Notes: generated from the letters alone by a model not told the origin. DNA of 54,493 bases from Aestuariivirga sp. (GCA_030680855.1 JAUXUN010000002.1:1-54493); one strand, 5' to 3'. Shown: positions 33,600-43,294, counted from the stretch's first letter. Made by a program: numbers and translations.

Positions 33600-34439
33600 T
33601 CATCTAATAAACTTGCGTTGGAGTTTCTTTATTGCCCGATAGAGGAGGGGTGGAGTGAGTTCCTGCAAAAACTCATCGCGCTTAACCTGATAGTCCTTCC
33701 TGTCAGCGCTGCCGGGGCGCGTTTGGAACTGGGTGGTGTGCCCGCGCTTCTCGTCAGACCATGTGGAGGTGTAATAGTAGAGAGCAATGGAGCGGCGGGG
33801 AATTCCCTGCGGATGGTTGATGACGTTCGGGTTTCCGTGATTGCTTGTGGATGTGGTGTTGAACACAACGCAGCGGTTGAACAGGGGCACAACCGATTGC
33901 TGGCAGGCTTTCATGCCATCGTCCCAGAGCTCGAGCTGGCCGCCGTATTCCTCTTTCCAGTCCTTGTTCAGATAGATCAGGACATTGATGCGGCGCTCGA
34001 GGTTCATCGGCTTGTGGTGGTTGAAATCCGCATGGACGGACAGATGGCCGCCGTTCCTGATCTCGTGAAAGCCTGCTCCCATGAAATAGGGATCGGGAAT
34101 AAGGCCCTTTATCCCCGTCAGGTTTTCGAGGAACCTGATGAAGGGCCTGGAATTGAGCGAGTAGAAGAAGCCACGAAGTGCTGCATCCAGATGATCGGGG
34201 TTAAAGCTCGATTTGAGCCGTTCCTGGGGGCGGTCAAAAGTCATGCCCGCTTTGTCCAAGACCTTTGGAAAGCGCTTGAGGCAGATTTCCAGAATCTCCG
34301 GCGGAAGGAAATCGTCGATCACGATGTGAGGATAAGGATTTGCAAAGTTGTATTGAGCGGTGAGTTCGAGGCCCTTCTTTTCGGTTGCTTCCGCATCGAA
34401 AAACCCAAGCTTGCTGTCGCTCATCTCAAGGTAGCTCAT
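33600..34439 (-). CDS. 2OG-Fe(II) oxygenase superfamily protein
   Basis: About 279 residues from the ATG at 34439 (GGGGAA upstream); an in-frame TTG lies 8 codons before it. The prolyl-hydroxylase-like core is visible: HADFNHH supplies His and Asp iron ligands, TSNHGNP the second His, and IPRRSIALYYY the 2-oxoglutarate-binding Arg. Such proteins appear in some exopolysaccharide clusters and may hydroxylate a sugar, lipid or protein side chain; the substrate is not known. It is transcribed divergently from the glycoside hydrolase gene at 34652, with 212 bases between them. An oxidative tailoring step on the polymer or its acceptor is a reasonable guess. Confidence 0.8.
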   Translation of the reverse strand: MSYLEMSDSKLGFFDAEATEKKGLELTAQYNFANPYPHIVIDDFLPPEILEICLKRFPKVLDKAGMTFDRPQERLKSSFNPDHLDAALRGFFYSLNSRPFIRFLENLTGIKGLIPDPYFMGAGFHEIRNGGHLSVHADFNHHKPMNLERRINVLIYLNKDWKEEYGGQLELWDDGMKACQQSVVPLFNRCVVFNTTSTSNHGNPNVINHPQGIPRRSIALYYYTSTWSDEKRGHTTQFQTRPGSADRKDYQVKRDEFLQELTPPLLYRAIKKLQRKFIR

Positions 34440-34651
34440 GGTTCCCCGTTTCCCCGTTCTCAACTCGCGGATACCGCAAAATCCCCTGATTTATGGGTAC
34501 CTACATGTTGTGATCATGCAACAATTCCAGCCAATTGGAAGGTGTTAATATACTTGGCGCCGCCGGTCGAGGGGCACGGGCGGTGGACACCCGGCGCGGG
34601 TCCGTTGTAGGGTTATTCAATGCGGTTTCGGCCTTTCCGGGGTGTGTGAAT

Positions 34652-37222
34652 ATGAAGGTTCTGCTGGCCGCGTTTGCCGCCCTCTGGGTGTCTTGCCTTC
34701 AGGCGATTGCGGCGCCCTCCGATACGGCGGCGCAATTTGACCCGAAAACCGGGCTTTTCGTGATCAGGCACCATACGGTGGAGGTGGCCAAGGCCAGCTT
34801 CGTTTTCTGGACCGGCAAATGGGAATGGGGCGGCTTGAAGCTTGCCAGCGAGATTCGCGCCCCGTTTGACTATGGGGTTTCGGGCGCAAACGAGAAGAAT
34901 GGCCTGGCCATCAAGGCCGTGGCCAGGCGGAGCGCCGGCAACCGCATGGAGTGGCGCATGCGGGTGGAGCCGGGGGCTGAAGCCTATGGCGGCCTCTCCA
35001 TCAAATTTAATCTCGCTGCCTTTGCCGGGGAGGCGTTTGTGCCGCAACCCGGCATTCTTCCGGGCGGGGAGGGATGGTCGCTCAAATTTGCGGCAGACGA
35101 GGAGCCGGTGAGGTTCGCGGTCTCGCCTGCGCCTTCAGATGTCCTTTTCGAAAGAGGCGGGAAGGGCGAAGTGCGGGTTTATCTTGCCAGGCCCGGGGAA
35201 AAGCTGGCGGCAGGCGATTATACGATGACGCTGGAGCTTCCTGCCGGATCGGCCATCGTGCCCACGCCAGCGGAACGGCTCGCGCCGCCAGACCAGTCCT
35301 GGTACAACGACCTTCTTGATGTCAATAACTCGCCGGTTGACCTGAGTTTCCTCAATGCGGCCGAGAAGCCGGCGGGAAAGCGGGGAACGCTTGGCGTTTC
35401 GGGCGATCAACTGGTGTTTGCGGATGGAACGCCGGCACGGTTCTGGGGCACCAATCTTACTGCCCATGCCCTGTTCCGGACGGGGTTGAGCGACACGGTT
35501 AACCAGGCAAAGCGCCTGTCGAAGCTGGGGTTCAATCTTGTCCGCATCCATCATTTCGATTCGGACTGGGTAAAGCCCAACATCCTCGGGGCCAAAACTG
35601 CCGCAGGCCTTGAACTCAATGCCGAGTCACTCCGCCGGCTGGATTGGTGGATCAAAGCGCTGGGCGATGAAGGCATCTACGTCTGGCTTGACCTCAATGT
35701 TGGGCGGATTTTTTCAGTGGAGGGCCTTACCGGCGCGGAGGAGATGATGGCCGGCAAGAAAGGCCCGACTGCAGCGGGCTATGCCTATTTCAACAGCGGC
35801 ATCGAAGCCCGGATGAAGGAACTGAACCGCCTGCTGCTGAAGCATGTGAACCCCTATACCAATCTCGCCTACCGTGACGACCCCCGCATTGCTTTCCTTT
35901 TGCTGACCAACGAGAACGACCTGACCCATCATTTCGGCAACATGTTCCTTCCGGACAAGAAGCGCCCGGTTCACAACCAGATCTACATGGCTGAAGCGGC
36001 GCGCTTTGCGGCAGAAAAGTCCCTGGATACCGAGCAGACCTGGCGGTCATGGCTGTTCGGGCCATCAAAATTGTTCCTCAGCGAGTTTGAGCACCGGTTC
36101 AATGAGCGGATGATCGCCGATATCAGGGCCAGCGGGAGCAAGGCCATTATCAGCACGACGAACACCTTTGGAAACATGACCGTGGCGGGGCTTCCTTCCC
36201 TCACCGATGGCGGAGTGGTGGCGGTGAATGCCTATGCGAATAGCGGCGTGCTGGAAACCGATCCGCGCTATGCACCCAATTCATTGAACTGGATTGCAGC
36301 GGCGGGAATGGCAGGCAAGCCAGTTGCCATTACCGAATGGAACATGGGCAAGCATCCGTCCCATGACCGGGTGGCCTTGCCGGCTTATCTCGCGGCAGTG
36401 GCCAGTTTTCAGGATTGGAACGCCGCCATGGAGTATGCCTATTCGCAGTCAGCGCTCGGCAGGCCAGGAAGGGTAACCCAATGGGAAATGGCGAATGATC
36501 CGGCGCTGCTGGCCATGATGCCGGCTGGGGCTCTCATCTTCCGCCAGCAGCACGTGAGGCCCGGGGACATAGTCCACTATTTGCGTCCCGGGATAGAAGA
36601 ATTCATTGACGCGGCGCTTTCGCCGATCACGTCGCGGACTATTCGCACCTTGACGGAAACAACGCGCTGGCGGCTGGCCCTGCCGGCCCTTAAGGAGCTG
36701 AACTGGTTCAAGCCGGCAGCGCCGAAGCACGACGGAAAAGTGATCACCGACATCAAGGCGGATTTTTCCGGCGGCGGCGATACAGTGTGCGCCGCGACGG
36801 GTGATTTCTGCCGCAACTGGCGGCGCGGCATTTTCACGGTGGACACGCCGCTGACCCAGCTTGCATCAGGCTGGATCGGCGGGGAGAGCATTACGCTGAG
36901 CAACGCCCGGGTTTCGCTGAAAACCGCCTATGCTTCCCTGGCGGTTCAAAGCCTCGATTCAAAGCCGATTGCGGAATCGCGCTCCATCCTCGTATCAATG
37001 GCGGCGCAGACGCTTCCACAGCAGAAGGGCGCCACCGCCATCCGCTCCGAACCCATCATCGGTGAGGTGACATTCAAGGCGCCGCCCGGACTGATGGCCC
37101 ATGCGCAGTTCGGCGACGGGCGGCAAAAACAGGTGCCTTCACGCTATGAAAATGGCAGCTATCATCTGGCACTGGATGCCAGCCTCGGGGCATATTGGAT
37201 CGCCTTTCGGGACGCGCCATGA
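34652..37222 (+). CDS. Secreted GH-A-clan glycoside hydrolase (cellulase/GH5-like)
   Basis: The protein has 856 residues from the ATG at 34652, where a signal peptide begins (MKVLLAAFAALWVSCLQAIA); the frame extends upstream to 34535 without support. Residues 30-220 are a beta-rich N-terminal domain, residues 245-600 a TIM barrel and the remainder a beta domain. In the barrel, RIHHFDSDW is the substrate-binding strand, TNENDL has the acid/base Glu (residue 421 after Asn420), and AITEWNMG the nucleophile Glu (about residue 562), all as in clan GH-A. It heads a glycosyltransferase operon and overlaps the next gene by four bases, so it probably trims or controls the length of the same polysaccharide in the periplasm or outside. 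Confidence 0.83.
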   Translation: MKVLLAAFAALWVSCLQAIAAPSDTAAQFDPKTGLFVIRHHTVEVAKASFVFWTGKWEWGGLKLASEIRAPFDYGVSGANEKNGLAIKAVARRSAGNRMEWRMRVEPGAEAYGGLSIKFNLAAFAGEAFVPQPGILPGGEGWSLKFAADEEPVRFAVSPAPSDVLFERGGKGEVRVYLARPGEKLAAGDYTMTLELPAGSAIVPTPAERLAPPDQSWYNDLLDVNNSPVDLSFLNAAEKPAGKRGTLGVSGDQLVFADGTPARFWGTNLTAHALFRTGLSDTVNQAKRLSKLGFNLVRIHHFDSDWVKPNILGAKTAAGLELNAESLRRLDWWIKALGDEGIYVWLDLNVGRIFSVEGLTGAEEMMAGKKGPTAAGYAYFNSGIEARMKELNRLLLKHVNPYTNLAYRDDPRIAFLLLTNENDLTHHFGNMFLPDKKRPVHNQIYMAEAARFAAEKSLDTEQTWRSWLFGPSKLFLSEFEHRFNERMIADIRASGSKAIISTTNTFGNMTVAGLPSLTDGGVVAVNAYANSGVLETDPRYAPNSLNWIAAAGMAGKPVAITEWNMGKHPSHDRVALPAYLAAVASFQDWNAAMEYAYSQSALGRPGRVTQWEMANDPALLAMMPAGALIFRQQHVRPGDIVHYLRPGIEEFIDAALSPITSRTIRTLTETTRWRLALPALKELNWFKPAAPKHDGKVITDIKADFSGGGDTVCAATGDFCRNWRRGIFTVDTPLTQLASGWIGGESITLSNARVSLKTAYASLAVQSLDSKPIAESRSILVSMAAQTLPQQKGATAIRSEPIIGEVTFKAPPGLMAHAQFGDGRQKQVPSRYENGSYHLALDASLGAYWIAFRDAP

Positions 37223-38424
37223 ACATCGCCTATCTGGTCAATCAATACCCAAAGACGAGCCACAGCTTTATCCGCCGAGAAATCGCGGCGCTGGAGTCAT
37301 TGGGGCTGATCATTCATCGCTACACATTGCGGCGGACCGCCGAGGTTCTGACGGATGAAGCTGACGCCCGCGAATTAGCAAAGACAGCTGCCGTGATTGC
37401 GCGGCCCTTTTTTCCTCGGCTTATGGATGCTTTGCGCACCATCGTTTGCCACCCGGTACGGTTTGCCAAGGCTTTTGTTTTTGCCATTCGTTGCGGGCTT
37501 AAGTCGGACCGGTCCGCCGCGGTGCATGTGGCTTATCTCCTGGAGGCTGCGGTTTTGGCCGCGTGGTGCAGACGTGACCGGATCACCCATCTCCATGTGC
37601 ATTTCGGGACGAATTCCGCCATGGTGGGGATGCTGGTGAACAGGCTCAGCGGCATTCCGTGGAGTTTCACAGTGCATGGCCCCGAGGAGTTTGACCGGCC
37701 GCTGGGCATAGGCCTTTCCGAAAAAATTAGAAGTGCAAATTTTGTTGTCGCCATTTCATCCTTTGGCCGTTCGCAGCTCTGGCGCTGGAGTGATCATCGG
37801 CAATGGAATAAAATTCATGTTGTCCATTGCGGGCTGGACGCGGCTTTCGTTGAAGGTGTAGCAAGGCCAATTCCACAGCAGCCACGGCTGGTTTGCGTGG
37901 GGCGGCTCTGCGAACAGAAAGGCCAGCTTCTGCTGGTGGAAGCAGCCCGCATTCTCAAGGGCAAAGGCATTGCTTTTGAAATCGTGTTCGCCGGTGACGG
38001 GCCGATGCGCGGCGATATTGAAACCGCGATTACTACGGAGGGATTGGACGATTGCATTTCGATCACGGGATGGATTTCCGGACAGCGCGTGCGCGAGGAG
38101 ATCGAAAAAGCAAAGGCACTCGTCCTGCCAAGTTTCGCGGAAGGCCTGCCTGTGGTTATCATGGAGGCGATGGCGCTTGGGAGGCCCGTGGTGTCAACGA
38201 CGGTCGCGGGAATTCCGGAACTGGTAACGCCGGGAGCAACCGGTTGGCTCGTGCCGGCAGGAGATGTCGCGGCCTTGGCACAGGCGATCATTGAGGTCTT
38301 GTCGCTTGCACCCGAAGCGCTCGCAGCCATGGGCGGACAGGCGCGAATCCGTGCGCTTGAACAACATAACGTTACGACCGAAGCCACCAAGCTCAAGCTG
38401 CTGTTTGAAGGGCAGGGCGCATGA
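37219..38424 (+). CDS. Glycosyltransferase family 4 (WcaL-like)
   Basis: The protein has 401 residues from the ATG at 37219, which overlaps the hydrolase stop. It starts MNIAYLVNQYPKTSHSFIRR, typical of the colanic-acid WcaL and exosortase-linked glycosyltransferases. HVHFGTNSAMVGMLV and FTVHGPEEFD are in the N-terminal domain; VCVGRLCEQKGQLLLVEA and EAMALGRPVVSTTVAGIPEL mark the donor-binding C-terminal domain. It is soluble or peripheral at the inner membrane. The gene is coupled by ATGA to the next glycosyltransferase. Confidence 0.86.
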   Translation: MNIAYLVNQYPKTSHSFIRREIAALESLGLIIHRYTLRRTAEVLTDEADARELAKTAAVIARPFFPRLMDALRTIVCHPVRFAKAFVFAIRCGLKSDRSAAVHVAYLLEAAVLAAWCRRDRITHLHVHFGTNSAMVGMLVNRLSGIPWSFTVHGPEEFDRPLGIGLSEKIRSANFVVAISSFGRSQLWRWSDHRQWNKIHVVHCGLDAAFVEGVARPIPQQPRLVCVGRLCEQKGQLLLVEAARILKGKGIAFEIVFAGDGPMRGDIETAITTEGLDDCISITGWISGQRVREEIEKAKALVLPSFAEGLPVVIMEAMALGRPVVSTTVAGIPELVTPGATGWLVPAGDVAALAQAIIEVLSLAPEALAAMGGQARIRALEQHNVTTEATKLKLLFEGQGA

Positions 38425-39608
38425 CTGTTGTGGGAACAATTCTGAGCCTGATTGCGATCATGTCCAGCCTTCCAGTGGGCATTGTGCTTACGGAAGTGCT
38501 GTGCGCGCTCACGGTGCGAAAGAAAAGCGGCTTGGCGCAACTGCGGCGGCCAGAAGGCCTGCGTGTTGCGGTGATCGTTCCCGCCCATGACGAGGAGGAC
38601 GGCATTGGCGCAACGGTTTCCGGAATAGCCAAGCAGCTCGGGGCTTCTGACCGACTCATCGTCGTGGCGGATAACTGCACGGATGGGACGGCGGAGCAGG
38701 CGCGGGCGGCCGGGGCCGAAACCATTGCGAGGTCTGAACTTCAGCGCCGCGGAAAGGGTTATGCGCTTGATTTCGGCGTAAAGCATCTTGAAAGCGATCC
38801 GCCGGATGTGGTGGTGATCGTCGATGCGGATTGCCGGCTGGGACCTGGAGCTATTGACGCACTTGTGGCCTGCGTCCAGCTGGACGGCGGCGCCGCGCAG
38901 GCGTTCTATGCGATGACCTTGCCGCCTGATGCGGATGCCAAGCGTAGGGTTGCCGCGTTTGCGTGGATCATTAAAAACGAGGTGCGGCCCACTGGCCTTA
39001 TGGCTTTGGGGCGTCCCTGCCAACTGATGGGAACGGGGATGGCCATTCCGTGGGTGGCGATCCGGCGCATCAATCTGGCCACGGGCAACATCGTTGAAGA
39101 TGTGAAAATGGGACTGGACCTCGCCGCTGCCGGGTGTGCGCCACGCTATTGCCCGGAGGCACGGGTAGAGAGCGACTTTCCGGCTACGGAGCGGGGGTTT
39201 TCTGTTCAACGGCAGCGATGGGAAGCTGGGTCAGTGGCAACGATGCTGAAGATTGCGCCTGCCATGTTCTTGCGCGCAGTGCTGGGTATGAATGTTCCGC
39301 TCATGATTATGGCCATGGACCTCATGGTGCCGCCGCTCATGATGTTGCTTGTTAGCCTGTTGCTGGGAGTGTTGGTGTCAGTAACCTTTGCACTTACCGG
39401 CGGCATCGCTTTTCCCGCCATGATTTTTTGTGCATCGTTACTGGCTCTGATTGTGGTACTTGCCCTGGCTTGGGTTCGCTTTGGCCGCAATGTCCTGAGG
39501 CCCCGTGATTTGTTGGAACTGCCGGGTGTTTTCTTCCGGAAGCTTGGCTTTTATCTCGCGATGTGGCGCGACCGGGGGGCGGGGTGGATCCGGACAGATC
39601 GCAAATGA
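38421..39608 (+). CDS. Processive-type glycosyltransferase family 2 with membrane segments
   Basis: A 395-residue protein with an N-terminal membrane helix (residues 5-27), a GT-A domain (VAVIVPAHDEEDGIGATVSG, IVVADNCTDGT, VVIVDADCRL as DxD, and QRQRWEAG as the QxxRW motif) and four more C-terminal helices. This architecture is shared with poly-N-acetylglucosamine and hyaluronan-type synthases and with ExoP-like enzymes. The QxxRW motif is usual in processive synthases, but single-transfer members are also known, and the flippase/polymerase pair in this locus argues for stepwise repeat assembly. It overlaps both neighbours by four bases. Confidence 0.83.
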   Translation: MTVVGTILSLIAIMSSLPVGIVLTEVLCALTVRKKSGLAQLRRPEGLRVAVIVPAHDEEDGIGATVSGIAKQLGASDRLIVVADNCTDGTAEQARAAGAETIARSELQRRGKGYALDFGVKHLESDPPDVVVIVDADCRLGPGAIDALVACVQLDGGAAQAFYAMTLPPDADAKRRVAAFAWIIKNEVRPTGLMALGRPCQLMGTGMAIPWVAIRRINLATGNIVEDVKMGLDLAAAGCAPRYCPEARVESDFPATERGFSVQRQRWEAGSVATMLKIAPAMFLRAVLGMNVPLMIMAMDLMVPPLMMLLVSLLLGVLVSVTFALTGGIAFPAMIFCASLLALIVVLALAWVRFGRNVLRPRDLLELPGVFFRKLGFYLAMWRDRGAGWIRTDRK

Positions 39609-40351
39609 ACTATACAAATGTACTTCTCATGACGTCCACAATCGCTCCAGCGGATGACGTTTTCATGCTTGTGCGGAAAGATCCGGAGTTGCGGCTTGCC
39701 GATTATAAGGCGTCGTTTGAATTTCAGATCAATTTGCTGAAGTCGGATACGATTGACGCCATTGTCTATGCGGATAATTCGGGCTTCCCACTCGATCATT
39801 TGAAGAACATTTGTGAAAAGGCAGGAGTCTCCGACAGAGTTGAATTCATTTCCTACAAGTCGGATGCGTTACCCAGCTTGGGCCGGTATTTCCTCGAAAT
39901 CAATTTGATTGGACGAGCCATCGCTGTATCGAAGTTGCTATCGGCCGACGTGCCACTGCGGATATGGAAACTTACGGGGAGATATATCGTCACGAACATC
40001 GGAAAAATAATCCGGGAAGCCCCCGATTGTGATCTTTACATCAATTGTCGAAACCATCCTGAACCGTGGGCCGATTTCTATCTGGCCGCTTTCACCATGA
40101 GAGGATATACGGAAATTCTTGCTAAAGATCCGGAAAAATACAGAGATACGATAGTAGGCGAAAGGATTCTTCGTGAAATAATTGACACAAAATCTTTTTT
40201 AGGCTGCAAGATTGTCAAACGCTTCACCCGGGTACCCTGGATTTTTGGAGTACGGGGCTTGGATGGTGTGCAATACTCCAGTTTCTCTGGCACAATGAAG
40301 TATTATATCCGCATCGCGGCAAACCGCATTATGCCGTCCCTTTGGATTTGA
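39605..40351 (+). CDS. Unrecognised protein in glycosyltransferase operon
   Basis: The protein has 248 residues from the ATG at 39605, which overlaps the preceding stop. I do not recognise the family. It has no signal peptide or membrane helix. The order of elements, an N-terminal strand (NVLLMTSTIAP), an Asp-rich middle (DTIDAIVYADNSG), the block IWKLTGRYIV and a C-terminal basic-aromatic segment (KRFTRVPWIFGVRG), is reminiscent of small GT-A-like glycosyltransferases, some of which carry a K-x-(S/T)-GRY element. It sits between two glycosyltransferase genes and is AT-rich. A new or divergent glycosyltransferase is the best guess, but this is not shown. Confidence 0.5.
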   Translation: MNYTNVLLMTSTIAPADDVFMLVRKDPELRLADYKASFEFQINLLKSDTIDAIVYADNSGFPLDHLKNICEKAGVSDRVEFISYKSDALPSLGRYFLEINLIGRAIAVSKLLSADVPLRIWKLTGRYIVTNIGKIIREAPDCDLYINCRNHPEPWADFYLAAFTMRGYTEILAKDPEKYRDTIVGERILREIIDTKSFLGCKIVKRFTRVPWIFGVRGLDGVQYSSFSGTMKYYIRIAANRIMPSLWI

Positions 40352-40361
40352 GATCGGCAAT

Positions 40362-41687
40362 ATGGATACAGGAACTGCTCAGGCAAGTCAGAGCATTGCA
40401 CCGGAAGGAACCAATTCGCGGATCCTGATTGTTGCGGAGCACGCCTCCGCAAAGTTCGGCGGCGAGGCGATACTTCCTCTGCACTATTTCCGGTTTTTGA
40501 GGGAAGCAGGGTTTGAAGCATGGCTGCTGGTTCACGCGAGAACGCGGAATGAACTTTCCACAGTTCTAGGATCCGATGTTTCTCGAGTATTCTATATTGA
40601 GGACAGTTTTTTGAATATTGCGTGCCATCGGCTTAGCCGGTTTGTGCCTGCAAGGATTGCGGACTTTACCCTTGGCGCAATAAGCCAATTGCACAATCAA
40701 TTGCGTTTACGCAAGGTCGCAAAGCAACTTGTCACAATTCTTGGTGTTACAATTGTCCATCAACCAATTCCGGTGTCGCCCAAATTGCCTTCTTTTATGC
40801 ACGGCCTGGGAGCGCCAGTTGTAATTGGCCCCATGAATGGCGGCATGGACTATCCGCCCGGTTACCGGAAATCGGGGTCAATTGAGGAAGTCGCGATTGC
40901 AATCCTTCGATCTACGGCCAATTTAATGAATCGCATGATTCCTGGAAAGTCGAAGGCAGCGTGCCTGTTGGTCGCCAATGATAGAACGAGGGCGGCGCTG
41001 CCGGACAGCGTGAAGTCGGCCCCGGTCAGCACTTTGGTCGAGAATGGCGTCGATCTGAGGTTGTTTGAAGGTGCTGACAGCCGGGCTACGCCTGAGACAA
41101 CAGAAGCAAACATCATTTATGTCGGGAGGCTTGTTGACTTCAAGCGCGTGGACCTTCTCATTGATGCTTGTTTATCTCTGCGGGGCCGGGAAGATGTGAA
41201 ACTCCATATCGTCGGCGATGGACCGTTGCGGGCGCAACTTGAGGCACGGGCAACACTGCTTGGCGACAAGGTTGTTTTTCATGGGCGATTGCCGCAGGCT
41301 GACGTTGCAACACAGATGGCGCGTTCTACGGCTCTTGTATTGCCAAGCATGAGGGAATGTGGAGGTGCGGTCGTTCTTGAGGCGATGGCGAGCGGCTGCC
41401 CGGTTATTGCAGCTGCTTGGGGTGGACCTCTCGATTATCTAACTGACGAATGTGGAACCCTAGTTGCTCCATCGACACCGCAGCAATTCGTTGTAGAGTT
41501 GGCTGGTGCAATTTCACGTTTGGTCAGGTCGCCCGAATTGGCCAAAAAACATGCCACGGCTGCCCGGAAGCGCGTTGAGCTGCACTTTGATTGGCGCCAC
41601 AAGACAAGGCAGATTCTTGTCATCTATGCGACAATACTAAAACAGGACGAACAGGCTGGGTCTAAGACTATGCCTGATCGGGTATAG
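40362..41687 (+). CDS. Glycosyltransferase family 4
   Basis: A 441-residue GT-B enzyme. The N-terminal domain contains ILIVAEHASAKFGGEAILPL, and the C-terminal domain has IIYVGRLVDFKRVDLLIDA, LHIVGDGPLRAQLEA and the E-x7-E-type loop PSMRECGGAVVLEAMASGCP. AT-rich relative to the rfb genes that follow. Ten bases separate it from the unrecognised gene. It is the last of the plus-strand glycosyltransferase run; a 165-base gap with its own promoter then precedes rfbA. Confidence 0.85.
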   Translation: MDTGTAQASQSIAPEGTNSRILIVAEHASAKFGGEAILPLHYFRFLREAGFEAWLLVHARTRNELSTVLGSDVSRVFYIEDSFLNIACHRLSRFVPARIADFTLGAISQLHNQLRLRKVAKQLVTILGVTIVHQPIPVSPKLPSFMHGLGAPVVIGPMNGGMDYPPGYRKSGSIEEVAIAILRSTANLMNRMIPGKSKAACLLVANDRTRAALPDSVKSAPVSTLVENGVDLRLFEGADSRATPETTEANIIYVGRLVDFKRVDLLIDACLSLRGREDVKLHIVGDGPLRAQLEARATLLGDKVVFHGRLPQADVATQMARSTALVLPSMRECGGAVVLEAMASGCPVIAAAWGGPLDYLTDECGTLVAPSTPQQFVVELAGAISRLVRSPELAKKHATAARKRVELHFDWRHKTRQILVIYATILKQDEQAGSKTMPDRV

Positions 41688-41795
41688 TTTTTGAAGGGCA
41701 TGCCGATTTCGGGTGCGCTTGACTCTTCCAGCCGTGATTTTCACAAGAAGGCTGCGTAAGGCTCAGATTGAACCAATGCCTCTATTAGCTGTTGT

Positions 41796-41825
41796 TTGAC
41801 CATAACGACAGGTAAAGGCTATGGT
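41796..41825 (+). promoter_or_regulatory. Promoter of the rfbACBD operon
   Basis: TTGACC (41796-41801), an 18-base spacer and TATGGT (41820-41825) lie 28 bases before the rfbA start. This is the only sizeable gap in the long plus-strand run and makes separate expression of dTDP-rhamnose synthesis likely. Confidence 0.45.
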
Positions 41826-41852
41826 TCCAGCTTAATTATGGTGTGACTGGAC

Positions 41853-42731
41853 ATGCGCGGGATCATTTTGGCGGGCGGCAGCGGGACACGGCTTTATCCG
41901 CTGACCATGGTGGTTTCCAAGCAGCTTCTGCCGGTTTACGACAAGCCGATGATCTATTACCCGCTGTCGGTTCTCATGCTGGCGGGGCTGCGCGACATCC
42001 TGATTATCTCCACGCCGCATGACCTTCCGAATTTCCGCAGCCTGCTGGGCGACGGCTCGGTTTTTGGCCTCAATCTCTCCTATGCGGAGCAGCCGCAACC
42101 CGGCGGGCTGGCCCAGGCCTTTCTGATCGGCGAAAAATTCCTCGGCGGCGGCCCCGCCGCGCTGGTCCTCGGCGACAATATTTTCCATGGCGACATGCTT
42201 GGGGCCCGGTGCCAGAAGGCCGCGGCGCGCAAGAGCGGCGCCACAATCTTCGCCTATCATGTTTCGGATCCGGAGCGTTATGGCGTGGTGGAATTCGACA
42301 GACACGACATGGCCAAGAGCATTGAGGAAAAGCCTGCGGCGCCCAAGTCAAGCTGGGCGGTGACCGGGCTCTATTTTTATGACCGTGACGTGGTGGACGT
42401 TGCCAAGTCAATCAAGCCTTCGGCGCGGGGCGAGCTTGAGATCACCGACGTGAACCGGGCCTATCTCAAACGGGGCGACCTTCATGTGGAGAAACTGGGC
42501 CGGGGCAACGCCTGGCTCGACACGGGCACCCATGACAGCCTGCATGATGCCAGCTCCTATATCCGCACCATCGAGACGCGCACGGGCAGCAAGATCTGCT
42601 GCCCGGAGGAGATTGCGCTGAACTGCGGCTACATCACTGCAGATACGGTGCTGAAGCGGGCCGCTGCCATGGGCAAGACAGGATATGCCGCCTATCTTCG
42701 GCGGATAGTAGCTGAGCATAGCCAGGAATGA
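41853..42731 (+). CDS. rfbA: Glucose-1-phosphate thymidylyltransferase
   Basis: A 292-residue enzyme that makes dTDP-glucose from dTTP and glucose-1-phosphate, the first step to dTDP-L-rhamnose. The nucleotidyltransferase signature [20 protein letters not shown] is at residues 8-27, followed by [25 protein letters not shown] and EEKPAAPKS, and the C-terminal [13 protein letters not shown]. Length is normal for RmlA. It overlaps rfbC by four bases and begins a gap-free four-gene set for dTDP-rhamnose. Confidence 0.95.
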   Translation: MRGIILAGGSGTRLYPLTMVVSKQLLPVYDKPMIYYPLSVLMLAGLRDILIISTPHDLPNFRSLLGDGSVFGLNLSYAEQPQPGGLAQAFLIGEKFLGGGPAALVLGDNIFHGDMLGARCQKAAARKSGATIFAYHVSDPERYGVVEFDRHDMAKSIEEKPAAPKSSWAVTGLYFYDRDVVDVAKSIKPSARGELEITDVNRAYLKRGDLHVEKLGRGNAWLDTGTHDSLHDASSYIRTIETRTGSKICCPEEIALNCGYITADTVLKRAAAMGKTGYAAYLRRIVAEHSQE

Positions 42732-43294
42732 CAATGGAATTGCGCCCCCTTGGCATTGATGGCGTCATAGAGATCATCCCGAAGAAATTCGGCGATGCGC
42801 GGGGCTATTTCGCCGAGACCTATGCGCGGGCGGACTTTCAGGCGGCGGGCATTTCGCAGGACTGGGTTCAGGACAATCAATCCTTCTCGATGGAAAATGG
42901 TGTGTTGCGGGGATTGCACTTCCAGGTGGCCCCCTTTGTCCAGGACAAATTAATCCGTGTGCTGAGGGGATCGATCTTTGACGTGGCCGTTGATATCCGA
43001 AGAGGCTCGCCAACTTTCGGGCGCTGGGTTTCCTGCACCATCTCGGCTTCCGCCTTCAACCAGCTTTTGGTGCCGAAGGGTTTTGCCCATGGGTTCGTGA
43101 CGCTCCAAGCGGAAACGGAGGTGTTTTACAAGGTTTCCGCGCCCTATTCATCGGACTGCGACCGGAGCATCTTCTATGCGGACCCCGCGATTGGCATAGC
43201 ATGGCCTTTGCCAACTTCGGGAGCCAATCTTTCCGACAAGGACCGTAACGCGCCGATGCTTTCCGACATCATCGCCGATATTTCATTCGACTGA
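42728..43294 (+). CDS. rfbC: dTDP-4-dehydrorhamnose 3,5-epimerase
   Basis: A 188-residue cupin-fold epimerase. RGLHFQ carries the catalytic His near residue 60, [14 protein letters not shown] the conserved Asp/Arg segment, and [10 protein letters not shown] the loop around the active site. It acts third in the pathway, converting dTDP-4-keto-6-deoxyglucose to dTDP-4-keto-rhamnose. A second ATG at 42734 (MELRP) is an equally good start. It lies between rfbA (four-base overlap) and rfbB. Confidence 0.94.
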   Translation: MTMELRPLGIDGVIEIIPKKFGDARGYFAETYARADFQAAGISQDWVQDNQSFSMENGVLRGLHFQVAPFVQDKLIRVLRGSIFDVAVDIRRGSPTFGRWVSCTISASAFNQLLVPKGFAHGFVTLQAETEVFYKVSAPYSSDCDRSIFYADPAIGIAWPLPTSGANLSDKDRNAPMLSDIIADISFD

